In this document: positions 18,428 to 27,405 of the stretch, piece by piece | Numbering within the stretch: position 1 is the stretch's first letter | Layout of the letters: each line of letters starts with the position of its first letter | Assembly: GCA_015243575.1 (NCBI GenBank) | Contig: CP042469.1 | Location: 2,508,929 to 2,572,928, forward strand | DNA: 64,000 nt | From: Clostridiales bacterium | Lineage (GTDB): Bacteria > Bacillota > Clostridia > Peptostreptococcales > Anaerovoracaceae | Direction: 5' to 3' | Program-made: the position numbers and the translations under genes | Notes under the pieces: generated by a model | Told to the model about the DNA's origin: nothing | Databases searched by the model: none | The model's input: only the letters and a program-made list of their open reading frames with translations

Positions 18428-19894
18428 ATGAGTTCACAAGGACAAAACGAACTCCACAGAGGTCTGAAAGCAAGACACATGAACATGATCGCAATCGGCG
18501 GCGCCATTGGTACCGGTCTGTTCGTTGCACTTGGCGGATCTCTCAGCGAAGCCGGACCGGGCGGCGCACTGCTCGCTTACGGTGTAATCGGTGTTATGGT
18601 TTATTTCTTAATGACCAGCTTAGGTGAAATGTCAACCTATATGCCCGTTTCCGGTGCATTTGAAACCTATGCTACAAAATTTGTAGACCCAGCATTAGGC
18701 TTCGCGCTGGGTTGGAACTACTGGTACAATTGGGCAATCACGGTTGCTGCCGAGCTTGCTGCCGGATCTCTTGTAATGAAATTCTGGCTGCCGGAATCAA
18801 GCTCTCTGATGTGGAGTGCACTGTTCCTGGCGGTTCTCTTCCTGCTCAACTTCTTCTCCGCCAAAATGTATGGAGAAAGCGAATTCTGGTTTGCGGGAAT
18901 CAAAGTCGTAACCATTATTATTTTCCTTGTCATCGGCCTTTTGATGATCGTAGGTATCATCGGCGGTCACTCCACAGGATTTGAGAATTGGACGATTGAC
19001 AACGCTCCTTTTGCCGGCGGAATGATGGCAATCATCAATATCTTCATGATCGCAGGATTTTCGTTCCAGGGAACTGAACTGGTCGGCGTTGCTGCCGGTG
19101 AAACGGAAGACCCTGAAAAAAATGTTCCAAAGGCAATCAAAACCGTTTTCTGGCGAATTCTGATTTTCTACATCGGCGCAATTATCATCGTGGGCTTTAT
19201 TCTGCCCTACAATGATCCGAATCTTCTTTCCTCATCCGGTGAAGTTACGGATATTGCCATCAGCCCCTTTACGCTCATCTTTGAAAGAGCGGGGATTGCG
19301 GCTGCGGCTTCCATCATGAATGCTGTTATCCTGACCTCTGTACTGTCCTGCGGAAACTCCGGTATGTACGCTTCCACCCGTATGCTTTATGCCATGGCTG
19401 TGGAAGGAAAAGCACCAAAGATCTTCCAGAAGGTAAACAAGAGAGGTGTTCCTGTACCGGCTCTGGTTCTAACCGCTTTGGTCGGCGCTCTTTGCTTCCT
19501 CACTTCACTGGCAGGAAACGGCACTGTCTACATGTGGCTGGTTAGTGCATCCGGCCTTGCCGGCTTCATTGCCTGGCTGGGAATCTCCATCAGCCATTAT
19601 AAATTCAGAAAAGCGTATCTTGCCCAAGGACACAGCCTGGATGAGCTGAAATTTAGAGCAAAGTGGTATCCCTTTGGACCAATCCTGGCAACGGTTCTCT
19701 GTGCTATCGTAATCATCGGTCAGGGAATGTATGCCTTCTCAGGCGATACGGTTGACTGGCTGGGAATCATCATCGCTTATATGGGGATTCCGCTCTTCCT
19801 TTTGCTCTACCTCGGATACAAAGTATCTAAGAAGACAAAACTGGTGAAGCCGGAAGAAGCTGACCTTTCAAAAGGATTTGCAAAAGCAGACTAA
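18428..19894 (+). CDS. Amino-acid permease, AAT/APC family (lysine-permease-like)
   Basis: This 488-residue, twelve-helix inner-membrane importer of the amino acid-polyamine-organocation superfamily opens GLKARHMNMIAIGGAIGTGLF, the classic AAT-family first-helix motif. It also carries EMSTYMPVSGAFETYATKFVDP and AGFSFQGTELVGVAAGETEDPEKNVPKAI, typical of LysP-like carriers. The family is proton-coupled; lysine is the best guess but not provable from sequence. The ATG at 18428 follows AGAGGTG by 7 bp, so I reject the upstream alternative. It is bounded by a terminator and has no operon partner. Confidence 0.85.
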   Translation: MSSQGQNELHRGLKARHMNMIAIGGAIGTGLFVALGGSLSEAGPGGALLAYGVIGVMVYFLMTSLGEMSTYMPVSGAFETYATKFVDPALGFALGWNYWYNWAITVAAELAAGSLVMKFWLPESSSLMWSALFLAVLFLLNFFSAKMYGESEFWFAGIKVVTIIIFLVIGLLMIVGIIGGHSTGFENWTIDNAPFAGGMMAIINIFMIAGFSFQGTELVGVAAGETEDPEKNVPKAIKTVFWRILIFYIGAIIIVGFILPYNDPNLLSSSGEVTDIAISPFTLIFERAGIAAAASIMNAVILTSVLSCGNSGMYASTRMLYAMAVEGKAPKIFQKVNKRGVPVPALVLTALVGALCFLTSLAGNGTVYMWLVSASGLAGFIAWLGISISHYKFRKAYLAQGHSLDELKFRAKWYPFGPILATVLCAIVIIGQGMYAFSGDTVDWLGIIIAYMGIPLFLLLYLGYKVSKKTKLVKPEEADLSKGFAKAD

Positions 19895-19924
19895 TCGAAC
19901 TTCAGATCAAATGGATACAAAAAG

Positions 19925-19964
19925 TAACGGCGTTTCGCAGAATTTTGCGAAACGCCGTTTTGTT
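19925..19964. terminator. Bidirectional terminator, permease / hyp operon
   Basis: AACGGCGTTTCGC (19926-19938) pairs perfectly with GCGAAACGCCGTT and is followed by TTG and T. On the other strand it also ends in a short A/T tract, so it can end the 13-kb hydrogenase operon. Confidence 0.85.
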
Positions 19965-20010
19965 TATTATCAGCTAGCAGCTATATGATTGACCCTTTTG
20001 TGTCTTCATG

Positions 20011-20991
20011 TTAGCAAATTCTTGGCAGACCTTCTCCATAGAGGACATCGACGATGCGGCTTCCGCCCAGCCTTGTCTTCATATAGACGCCTTTTCCGCT
20101 CACAACCTGTGCGATGACAGCAGCTTCTCCGCCATATTCTGTCTCTCTCATTAATGCCAGAGCTTTTTCTCCGTCCTCCTGTGCCACTACAGCAATCATC
20201 TTGCCTTCATTCCCCATATATACAGGATCCAGGCCCAAGATGTCACAGAAACTTCTCACCTCAGGACGAACCGGGATGGACTCTTCCTTGATCTCTATAC
20301 TGCAATTTGACGCATCAGCAATTTCATTGAGAATGGTTCCTAGTCCCCCCCTTGTTACGTCTCTCATGGTTTTCACACGGATGTTGTTTTCCAGCAGCAG
20401 CTGCACCATCGATTTCAGGCAGGCGCAGTCGCTGGCGATCTGATTTTCAATCCCCATTCTGGCACTGAGTATACAGGCATGATGATCTCCAAGGGTCCCT
20501 GACACTAATACAAGATCTCCTTCGGTGCAGTTTGCCGCTCCGATGGTCCTTCCCTCAGGAATGATTCCGATGCCGGAGGTGTTGATAAACAAGCCTCCCT
20601 TGCCTTCTACAACCTTTGTATCCCCTGCTACGATTTTGACCCCTGCCTCCTTGGCAGTCTTCGCCATAGAAGCTACAATCTCCTCCAGCAAAGAAAGCTC
20701 CAGACCTTCTTCCAAAATAAATCCTGCCGTCAGATAGGCGGGGTCTGCGCCCATCATCAGAAGATCGTTTACCGTACCGCAGACGGACAGTTTTCCAATG
20801 TCTCCTCCTTTAAATACCACTGGGGTGACCACAAAGGAATCGGTACTGTATGCAAATTTTCCGTGGAGCTCCAATACCGCAGCGTCCTCCATCTTATTTA
20901 ACACTTCATTGGAAAAATACTTTCCGAAGATATCTTTCATCAGCTCAGCAGAGGCCTTTCCTCCGCTGCCGTGGGACATATTGATCTGCAT
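20011..20991 (-). CDS. hypE: Hydrogenase maturation protein HypE
   Basis: This 326-residue HypE dehydrates the thiocarbamoyl group delivered by HypF to a thiocyanate on its own C-terminal cysteine, giving the cyanide ligands of the NiFe centre. It has the AIR-synthase fold: MSHGSGGKAS at the start, YSTDSFVVTP, SVCGTVNDLLMMGADP, VAGDTKVVEGKGG and DVTRGGLGTILNE. The essential C-terminal PRIC is intact, with cysteine the last residue. GGAGAAG precedes the ATG. It is the last gene of the ech-hyp cluster, 12 bp after hypD. Confidence 0.96.
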   Translation of the reverse strand: MQINMSHGSGGKASAELMKDIFGKYFSNEVLNKMEDAAVLELHGKFAYSTDSFVVTPVVFKGGDIGKLSVCGTVNDLLMMGADPAYLTAGFILEEGLELSLLEEIVASMAKTAKEAGVKIVAGDTKVVEGKGGLFINTSGIGIIPEGRTIGAANCTEGDLVLVSGTLGDHHACILSARMGIENQIASDCACLKSMVQLLLENNIRVKTMRDVTRGGLGTILNEIADASNCSIEIKEESIPVRPEVRSFCDILGLDPVYMGNEGKMIAVVAQEDGEKALALMRETEYGGEAAVIAQVVSGKGVYMKTRLGGSRIVDVLYGEGLPRIC

Positions 20992-21003
20992 CTTCTTCTC
21001 CTT

Positions 21004-22062
21004 TCACAGCATCCCGATGTTCCGGTGCCAGATCCCGCAAGCACCCTCGGAGGACACCATGCATGGACCATATGGATTCATGGGGTTGCAGCCTGTTCCG
21101 AACATGGGACATTCATTGGGGTTAATTCTGCCGACGATGACGTCCCCGCACCTGCAGGCCTCAGGAAGCTCAAGATCCCTGTCAAGGCCCTTGCTTCCCC
21201 CATCATAAAGCGCAAATTCCGGTCTGAGATAAAGCCCGGAGGCTTCGATCATACCCAAGCCCCTCCACATTGCGGCACCAGGTTCAAAATAGCGGTCAAT
21301 CACGCTCATGGCTTTCTGATTTCCTTCTGTCCGCACTGCATTCTTATATAAATTGTGAACACCTTTTTCTTTCCCTGACTCCACCTGGAGCTGCCTCATG
21401 ATATCGTAGACTCCTGCCAGAATGTGCTCCGGCTCAAAACCAGCTACCACAAAAGGCTTCTGATATTGTTCCGCCAGATTCTCATACGCAGCGCTGCCGA
21501 TAATAACGCTCACATGTCCGGGGCATAAAAAGCCATCGATTTCAGCCTCATTCTCACAAATCCATTCCAGGGCCGGCATGACCGTTTTCAGCGCTGTCAG
21601 CAGCCGAATATTTTTAACACCTCGCCCGACCGCTTCTTCAAGGGTAAGCGCATAAGCCGGTACAGTGGTTTCAAAACCTACGCCGGCAATCACGTATGTC
21701 GTTCCCGGATTCTTTTCTGCCCTGTCCACAACCTCCATAGGAGAATACATCAATTCCACCTTGGCTCCGTTTCCCTTGGCTTGCGACAGGCTTCCTTCCG
21801 TACCGGGAACCTTCATCATATCTCCGAAGGTTACGAGAACGTGGTTCTCCGTCATTGCATACTCGATGCAACGGTCGATATAGGCCGCCGGAGTCACACA
21901 AACCGGGCATCCGGGACCTGAAATCAGTTTAATTTTGGAGGAAAGCAGACTCCTGACGCCGCTTTTAAAGATGCTTGCGGTATGAGTTCCGCAAACCTCC
22001 ATAATCTTTCGCTCCGGTCCTTTATATTCTTTTAACTCGGTAATAATTTGCTCTATATTCAT
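21004..22062 (-). CDS. hypD: Hydrogenase maturation protein HypD
   Basis: This 352-residue iron-sulfur scaffold holds the Fe(CN)2CO unit with HypC. Visible motifs are EVCGTHTASIFKSG, SGPGCPVCVT, GFETTVPAYAL, GFLCPGHVSVIIG and the C-terminal cysteine cluster CRCGDVIVGRINPNECPMFGTGCNPMNPYGPCMVSSEGAC, which carries the 4Fe-4S ligands (given here only to name the repeating cysteines near residues 305-345). Its ATG overlaps the hypC stop by 4 bp. Length is normal. Confidence 0.96.
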   Translation of the reverse strand: MNIEQIITELKEYKGPERKIMEVCGTHTASIFKSGVRSLLSSKIKLISGPGCPVCVTPAAYIDRCIEYAMTENHVLVTFGDMMKVPGTEGSLSQAKGNGAKVELMYSPMEVVDRAEKNPGTTYVIAGVGFETTVPAYALTLEEAVGRGVKNIRLLTALKTVMPALEWICENEAEIDGFLCPGHVSVIIGSAAYENLAEQYQKPFVVAGFEPEHILAGVYDIMRQLQVESGKEKGVHNLYKNAVRTEGNQKAMSVIDRYFEPGAAMWRGLGMIEASGLYLRPEFALYDGGSKGLDRDLELPEACRCGDVIVGRINPNECPMFGTGCNPMNPYGPCMVSSEGACGIWHRNIGML

Positions 22063-22274
22063 GCCAGCTCATCCAAATCATGAAACAGTTCGATGAGTTC
22101 CAGTGCTCTGTCTTTCTCCATAATTTCAATGGCACAGCCTGCATGAACCAACACATAATCACCGATCTTCGCATCGATGAGGCCAACATTCACATCCACC
22201 AGGTTGCCGTTGAAATCAGCCTTTGCCCGATGACCATCAAGGGATATAATCTTTCCCGGTATTGCAATACACAT
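22059..22274 (-). CDS. hypC: Hydrogenase maturation chaperone HypC
   Basis: This 71-residue HypC/HybG-family chaperone carries the Fe(CN)2CO group from HypD to the hydrogenase large subunit. It starts MCIAIPGK, and the cysteine after the initiator methionine is the essential ligand. GDYVLVHAGCAIEIM is the family's central segment. AAAGGAGAAG lies upstream. It overlaps hypD by 4 bp, so the two are co-translated. Confidence 0.95.
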   Translation of the reverse strand: MCIAIPGKIISLDGHRAKADFNGNLVDVNVGLIDAKIGDYVLVHAGCAIEIMEKDRALELIELFHDLDELA

Positions 22275-22314
22275 ATTCTCTTCTCCTTTTTATTTCCAAG
22301 CATCCTGCTCGCGC

Positions 22315-23457
22315 TTACAGTAGTTTTCGCTTTACAACAATGGCCTTTTCGGGGCACATTTCCTGGCAGCAATAGCACCGAATGCATTTCCGGTAATCGT
22401 AAATCGGAACCGGTTTACCTTTCCCGCTTTCTTTCCGGTTTTCAGGAAAGAAAACTGCTTTCTCTTCCACGGGACATGCTGCAACACAGGCGCCGCAGCG
22501 TATGCATCGACTATTAACGATAACCGGTTTTCGAGCCAGCACTTTCAATTTATCAAAGACAGCCCATTTGCCGTGAGTAGTTTTCTCCCTTGAGACGTCA
22601 AAATTGGGATTTCCATAATCGCTAAGATTCTCAATCCCCAGAAGTTCAATTTCTTCTTCCTTCCATTGCCCCAAGCCAAATACCTGGCCATAATAAACGG
22701 TCGGCACCAATTTGGGGTCAAGATCCACCAACCTGCAAAATGTGGCATCCAGGGCCACAGGGTCCGAAGAAATGAGAATTAGACCCATTTTTATGGGGTT
22801 TCCCGATGCAGGTCCGTTGCCTTCCATGGCAACTACCGCATCCATAATATGAAGTCTTGCTTTCAGCAGGAGGTTTAAGTCCACGAGCATCTGCGCAAAG
22901 CTCTCTGCATCCGGGTATTTGGCATGCGCCGCACCCTTATTCAGTCCGTAGACACAGCCAAAAATGTTTTTCACTGCACCGGTAATTCTCTCCAGCTGAT
23001 GGGTTTTCATTTTGCATAGATTTATAATTGCATCGGAATCCAAAACACCCTGACAAAGCTCGAATTTTCTGGTGACTCTATTTCTCGTATACTCTACGGT
23101 TTTCCCATGGGAAAAGTCGGCTAGCGTGATATTGAAACGGTCTGCAACCTCTTTGATTCCGCAGAATTCAGCGGTCTTTTCTACACTCCCCGGATGTCCC
23201 GGAGAATCTCCATAAACAATGGCTTCATATCCGGTTTTCCGGAGGCTTTTAGCCACAGCCTCAAAGACTGTTGGGTGAGTGGTAACCGCCTTATCTACAT
23301 CCGCTCGGTTCAAAAGATTTGGCTTCAGCAAAAGCTTTTCCTCTATTCCCGCAAAGCATTCCCAGCCTCCCAAAAGCGAAATTCCTTTTTCAATTGCCTC
23401 CGAAACCTTCCCCTGATCATAGCTGTCGCATGGAATTACCGCAACCTTGCTCTTCAA
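22315..23457 (-). CDS. DUF362 protein with C-terminal 2[4Fe-4S] ferredoxin domain
   Basis: This 380-residue protein has an N-terminal DUF362 domain (LLKPNLLNRADVDKAVTTHP, YGDSPGHPGS, NLCKMKTHQLERITGAVKN) and a C-terminal ferredoxin pair, CIRCGACVAACPVEEKAVFF and KCIRCYCCQEMCPEKAI. The biochemical role of DUF362 is poorly defined; such proteins sit with redox enzymes. I start at TTG 23455-23457, about 10 bp from GGAGG, rather than at TTG two codons earlier, which would be too close. It lies inside the hyp operon between hypF and hypC, which is unusual. A 7-bp tandem repeat array lies 45-130 bp upstream of its start. Confidence 0.82.
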   Translation of the reverse strand: MKSKVAVIPCDSYDQGKVSEAIEKGISLLGGWECFAGIEEKLLLKPNLLNRADVDKAVTTHPTVFEAVAKSLRKTGYEAIVYGDSPGHPGSVEKTAEFCGIKEVADRFNITLADFSHGKTVEYTRNRVTRKFELCQGVLDSDAIINLCKMKTHQLERITGAVKNIFGCVYGLNKGAAHAKYPDAESFAQMLVDLNLLLKARLHIMDAVVAMEGNGPASGNPIKMGLILISSDPVALDATFCRLVDLDPKLVPTVYYGQVFGLGQWKEEEIELLGIENLSDYGNPNFDVSREKTTHGKWAVFDKLKVLARKPVIVNSRCIRCGACVAACPVEEKAVFFPENRKESGKGKPVPIYDYRKCIRCYCCQEMCPEKAIVVKRKLL

Positions 23458-23501
23458 AACCAATCCCCCTCCTTTTATAGCACCTTGTTTTATAGCATCA
23501 T

Positions 23502-23586
23502 TTCTCTATTCTCTATTCTCTATTCTCTATTCTCTATTCTCTATTCTCTATTCTCTATTCTCTATTCTCTATTCTCTATTCTCTAT
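23502..23586. repeat. Heptanucleotide tandem array, (TTCTCTA)x12
   Basis: About twelve uninterrupted copies of TTCTCTA occupy 85 bp. The array covers the hypF stop codon and most of the gap to the DUF362 gene. Unit length is not a multiple of three, but the stop lies in the first unit, so copy number would change spacing rather than the HypF frame. Confidence 0.95.
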
Positions 23587-26113
23587 CGATCTTATCATTA
23601 TGCGATTTTTTAGTCAAATACTTCATCCCAATGTAGTTTTGTCCAAGGCAAACGCCTCCGTCGTTGGGCCCCACCGACACGTTATAATAAACAGAAAAGC
23701 CGTCGCTCCGCAGAAGCTTCAGCGTTTTCTCCATCAGGATCTTATTCTGGAACACGCCGCCGGTTAGAGCTGCTGTTTCAATTCCCCTCGCCTGACGAAT
23801 TCTGTTGCAAATCAAACAAATCATTTCCGCAGCCGCGTCGTGAAAGCCCAAAGCGACACACCGTTTATCGATTCCCGCAGCTTGCGCTACCTGCATCTGT
23901 TGGAATATCGTTCTTGCAGAGATGATATGATCGTCATCCGCTCCATCACAACTATTTTCACTTTGCCCCTTTTCTAATATTTCAAAGTGCATCTCCCATG
24001 GCTCAAGTCCCATCTGAATCGCCTCGACGGCTGCATTTTCCAGCATGATCGCACATTCGCCCTCATACCGGTTGAAGTCATGAATCCCTGCATACGCAGC
24101 GATGCTGTCAAACAGTCTGCCCATGCTGGAACTGTTGATGGTATTGATATTATGATGCAGCCCCGCCTTTACCATCGGCCAGCGAAGATCAACAGGCTCA
24201 CGCAGGGAGGAAAGAATATCGGTTCCATCTCCTGAGCTCAAAGTATCATTCTGACTTTGATAATGGTATAAATAGCTGAAAGCGGATTTCCATCCCTCCT
24301 TCATGGAGGAATCACCACCGAGCATTCTGATATATTCCAAATGAGCCGCTCGCTCAAAACAATCATCTTCACAGATGAGAAATTCACCGCCCCAGATCGC
24401 TCCGTCGGTACCATATCCCGTTCCGTCGAAGCTGACGCCAATCACTGCACCTTTCAAATCATGCTCAGCCATTACAGAAGCCACATGGGCATGATGATGC
24501 TGAACCTTTATATGGTCAATTCCACAGCGTTTTGCATACTGCTCAGCATAATTTGTAGTAAAGTAAAGCGGATGAAGATCGCTGACAACCAGATTCGGTT
24601 TCATGCGGAACAACTCCGCCATTCGTTCAATATTCTCTTTAAAAATCAAACCAGCTTCTCTGCTGTCCAAATCTCCGAAGTACTGGCTTATATAGGAAAA
24701 AGATCCTTTGCTTAAGGCAAAAGAAGCTTTCAGCTGGCCCCCCATAGCAAGGATCATATCCTCCTTGCCAAGACGTTCATTGATATATAAAGGTACCGGC
24801 GCATAGCCTTTAGACCGTCGAATCATTTGGGGCTGTCCATCAATGACTCTGACCACGGAATCATCCAGCCGGATCCGTATTTTTCTCTCATTATAAAATA
24901 CTGCAGCAAGCAGTCTCTCGCCATCTTCCTCCCGGTCCAGATGGTCCTGAAGTGCAAACATCTCCTGATCTTCATTGATAATGGGCATATCGGAAAGATT
25001 AGCGCTGGTGACTATGATCGGCCCGCAGAAGTCAATGAGCATATGCTGAACACCCATGCTGGGCAGAAAAGCACCGATGAACCGGCTGGTCTTGTAGACC
25101 GCAGGACTGATTTCTTCGTAATCCTTGCTTATGAGCTCTGAATTCAAGTCCAATACGCTGCGTCGTTCAAGCAGTACAATTGGTTTGGCTGAGGACTGCA
25201 GCAGCGTTTCCTCTTCGCTGCTCAAGTAACAATATTCCTTAATTTGATCAATATCGCGAAACATCACCGCGAAGGGTTTTTCTTCTCTCACCTTAAGTCG
25301 ACGTAGATTTATGACCGCGGTTTCATCGAATGGGCTGCAAATAAAGTTATATCCGCCCACTCCTTTCAGTGCAATGATTTTGCCTTCATTAATATAGTTT
25401 GCAGCCAAGAAAACAGGCATAACGGCGCGATCTATGATTCTTTCATCTGCGTGTATTCCGATGACTCCAATGGAACAGGCCTCCATAGAACAATCTTCGT
25501 TAGAAACCTCTGTAATCGTTCCCTCACTCCCAGACAGTCGGTAGTTCAACATCGGCCCGCAATCGTGACATGATACGGTCTGCGCATGGTATCTTCGGTC
25601 ATCTCGATCTGTATACTCCCCACGGCAAAAATCGCACATAGGAAATTCAATCATCGCAGTGTTCTCACGATCGTACGGAATTTTATCGATGATAGTGTAT
25701 CTAGGTCCGCAGACCATACAACTGATGAAAGGATGCATGTAGCGGGGATTTAGGGGATTTCGCAGTTCCTCCAGACAATCTGGGCAAATGGAAAGATCCG
25801 CCGGAATCATTGCGGCTTCATCATCTCCTTCGTCACTATCCAGTATGGTAAAGCTCTTAAAATCTCGTCGTTTCTGTTCTTCTATACGAATATAAACGAT
25901 TTCAGCAGGTAAAGGCTTTTCCTTTTTCAGTGCGTCTAAGAATGCCTCAATCCGTTCCTGAGTATCCGTTAGAACAATGTCAACCAAACCGCCGATATTG
26001 AGGACTTCTCCTCTCATCCCAAAGCGGTCTGCCAGTTTAGCAACAAAGGGCCGGAAGCCGACCCCTTGAACGATTCCCCATATTTTAATTTTTACGGTTT
26101 TTATGCGGGGCAT
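23576..26113 (-). CDS. hypF: Carbamoyltransferase HypF
   Basis: This 845-residue HypF makes the carbamoyl group of the NiFe cyanide ligands from carbamoyl phosphate and ATP and passes it to HypE. Domains in order: acylphosphatase-like (IWGIVQGVGFRPFV, 10-95); two zinc fingers (CPDC...CMVC and CDFC...CHDC, about 108-185); YrdC-like (about 210-400, IALKGVGGYNFICSP); and Kae1-like nucleotide-binding (about 470-830, VQHHHAHVASVMAEH, GVSFDGTGYGTDG, LTGGVFQNKILME). Length is slightly over the usual 750-800. The last codons (IDRE, stop) lie in the first unit of a 7-bp tandem array. GAGG lies 8 bp before the ATG. Confidence 0.96.
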   Translation of the reverse strand: MPRIKTVKIKIWGIVQGVGFRPFVAKLADRFGMRGEVLNIGGLVDIVLTDTQERIEAFLDALKKEKPLPAEIVYIRIEEQKRRDFKSFTILDSDEGDDEAAMIPADLSICPDCLEELRNPLNPRYMHPFISCMVCGPRYTIIDKIPYDRENTAMIEFPMCDFCRGEYTDRDDRRYHAQTVSCHDCGPMLNYRLSGSEGTITEVSNEDCSMEACSIGVIGIHADERIIDRAVMPVFLAANYINEGKIIALKGVGGYNFICSPFDETAVINLRRLKVREEKPFAVMFRDIDQIKEYCYLSSEEETLLQSSAKPIVLLERRSVLDLNSELISKDYEEISPAVYKTSRFIGAFLPSMGVQHMLIDFCGPIIVTSANLSDMPIINEDQEMFALQDHLDREEDGERLLAAVFYNERKIRIRLDDSVVRVIDGQPQMIRRSKGYAPVPLYINERLGKEDMILAMGGQLKASFALSKGSFSYISQYFGDLDSREAGLIFKENIERMAELFRMKPNLVVSDLHPLYFTTNYAEQYAKRCGIDHIKVQHHHAHVASVMAEHDLKGAVIGVSFDGTGYGTDGAIWGGEFLICEDDCFERAAHLEYIRMLGGDSSMKEGWKSAFSYLYHYQSQNDTLSSGDGTDILSSLREPVDLRWPMVKAGLHHNINTINSSSMGRLFDSIAAYAGIHDFNRYEGECAIMLENAAVEAIQMGLEPWEMHFEILEKGQSENSCDGADDDHIISARTIFQQMQVAQAAGIDKRCVALGFHDAAAEMICLICNRIRQARGIETAALTGGVFQNKILMEKTLKLLRSDGFSVYYNVSVGPNDGGVCLGQNYIGMKYLTKKSHNDKIDRE

Positions 26114-26198
26114 ATTACGATCCTCATTTGTGATGATGCGAAATTTGAATCATCATTCATATTAATGGGAAATATTACGATCCTCAGTCGTGATGATG
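26112..26198. repeat. Direct repeat at the hypB-hypF junction
   Basis: A 27-bp block at 26112-26138 recurs at 26172-26198 with two mismatches, 60 bp apart. Each copy holds, on the minus strand, CATCATCAC, a TGA stop and GAGGATCGTAAT, that is the end of hypB plus the ribosome site of hypF. The junction appears to have been duplicated once. Confidence 0.8.
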
Positions 26199-27002
26199 AT
26201 CATTGTGTTCATGGTTGTGGCCGTGGTGAGCTTCATGATCGTGTTCGTGGGAATGCCCGTGGCCGTGGTGAGCTTCATGATCGTGTTCGTGGGAATGCCC
26301 GTGGCTGTGATCATGCGTATCATCGTGCTGATGCGCTATCGCTTTTGCATTTGCGGCTTTCTGTTCGATCCATCGCGCGACTTCATCAAAGCCTTCCCCA
26401 GTTTTACCAGAGACCTTGAACACCGGTACTTCTTTATTCAGAATTCTGACACCCTTCATGAAGAATTCCTCATCGAAATCAAGATATGGGATCAAATCCA
26501 CCTTATTTAAGATAATCGCATCCGCCTTTTCAAAAGCTAAGGGATATTTATAAGGCTTGTCGCTTCCTTCAGTAACAGTAGAGATCAGCATTTTACAGTG
26601 CTCTCCGATGCTGAATTCAGCGGGACAAACCAGATTTCCGATATTCTCAATAAACAGGACGCCTTTCTCATCAAACTGGATGTTTCCAGCCATATTATGG
26701 ATCATGGGAGCATCCAGATGGCACGCCCCAAAAGTATTGATCTGATACGTATCAATCCCCAGAGATCTCAGATCCTTTGTATCCAGATCCGATTCAATGT
26801 CGCCTTCGATTACATATGGCTTTAATCCGTCCAGATTTTTTATGATATTCTTCAGTGTGGTAGTTTTGCCCACTCCCGGAGCGCCCATAACATTGATCAC
26901 ATAGATTTGCTGTTCCGTGAGGCCTTCATTGATATGAACTGCAATATTGTCATTTTCTTCATGGATGTTGGCCATCAGATTTACTTTCAGGACATCGTGC
27001 AT
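26184..27002 (-). CDS. hypB: Nickel insertion GTPase HypB with C-terminal histidine-rich tail
   Basis: This 272-residue GTPase drives nickel insertion with HypA. The G-domain motifs are VMGAPGVGKTTTLK (Walker A, about 40), EGDIESDLD, FIENIGNLVCPAEF with the metal-binding cysteine and following histidine, and ILNKVDLIPY. The last 45 or so residues are a nickel-storage-like tail of His, Asp, Glu and Gly. That tail is partly a perfect 42-bp DNA duplication. In most HypB proteins the histidine run is N-terminal; here it is C-terminal. I start at ATG 27000-27002 (GGGAGG 7 bp upstream); a longer frame would cross a hairpin. It lies 404 bp after hypA. Confidence 0.93.
   Translation of the reverse strand: MHDVLKVNLMANIHEENDNIAVHINEGLTEQQIYVINVMGAPGVGKTTTLKNIIKNLDGLKPYVIEGDIESDLDTKDLRSLGIDTYQINTFGACHLDAPMIHNMAGNIQFDEKGVLFIENIGNLVCPAEFSIGEHCKMLISTVTEGSDKPYKYPLAFEKADAIILNKVDLIPYLDFDEEFFMKGVRILNKEVPVFKVSGKTGEGFDEVARWIEQKAANAKAIAHQHDDTHDHSHGHSHEHDHEAHHGHGHSHEHDHEAHHGHNHEHNDHHHD
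26217..26300. repeat. hypB: Perfect 42-bp tandem duplication in hypB
   Basis: Copies at 26217-26258 and 26259-26300 are identical. Each encodes 14 residues of the His-rich tail, and a partial third copy follows. Identity at every base, including third positions, points to a recent duplication. Confidence 0.92.
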
Positions 27003-27405
27003 AGTAGTTCCCTCCCCCATAAATGGAATTTCATTAACTTGTATATCATTCGCTCTCCTGCCGAGAGCGGTTTTTTCACAATTCATCTTGACTTATTTTG
27101 TATTATGCTTTGATCAGAAGTCGATCGGAATAATCCAGCCAAGAATGGCAGTAGAAATCTACAAATTAAAATTTGTGATTTCCTTGCATAAGTTCGCCTT
27201 TAATACGGGGGCAGGGCATTGGGAATGGCTGGCGTTGAGCAGATTTCCTAATATTTTCAGCTGAGACGCATGAAATTTTTAGTAGATTGCAAAGCAATCC
27301 AGCCAAGAATGTGATCCTTCACATTTTGGCGCACTAAAAATTAAAAGGCGAAGCCAGAAAATATGAAAGCTGCGATCCGTACAGACATTACCAATGTCCT
27401 ACCCT
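27003..27405. repeat. Palindromic, gene-free region between hypA and hypB
   Basis: No gene fits these 403 bp. The core is a branched palindrome: AATTTTTAGT (27274-27283) closes on ACTAAAAATT (27333-27342) and encloses GATTGC-AAA-GCAATC and a second hairpin whose arms are CCAAGAATGTG and CACATTTTGG. The 16-bp word AATCCAGCCAAGAATG occurs exactly twice (27132-27147 and 27296-27311), and TTCGCCTTTAAT (27193) can pair with ATTAAAAGGCGAA (27340). A hairpin CGCTCTC/GAGAGCG with TTTTTT on the plus strand lies at about 27050-27077. It resembles a small non-autonomous repeat or a structured operon RNA. Confidence 0.7.

Noticed and set aside
23502-23586. CRISPR array
   Set aside because: The units are 7 bp with no spacers; it is a simple sequence repeat.
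26190-26510. Plus-strand hydrophobic open frame opposite hypB
   Set aside because: It is the antisense of the histidine-rich HypB tail; the repeated codons keep it open by chance.
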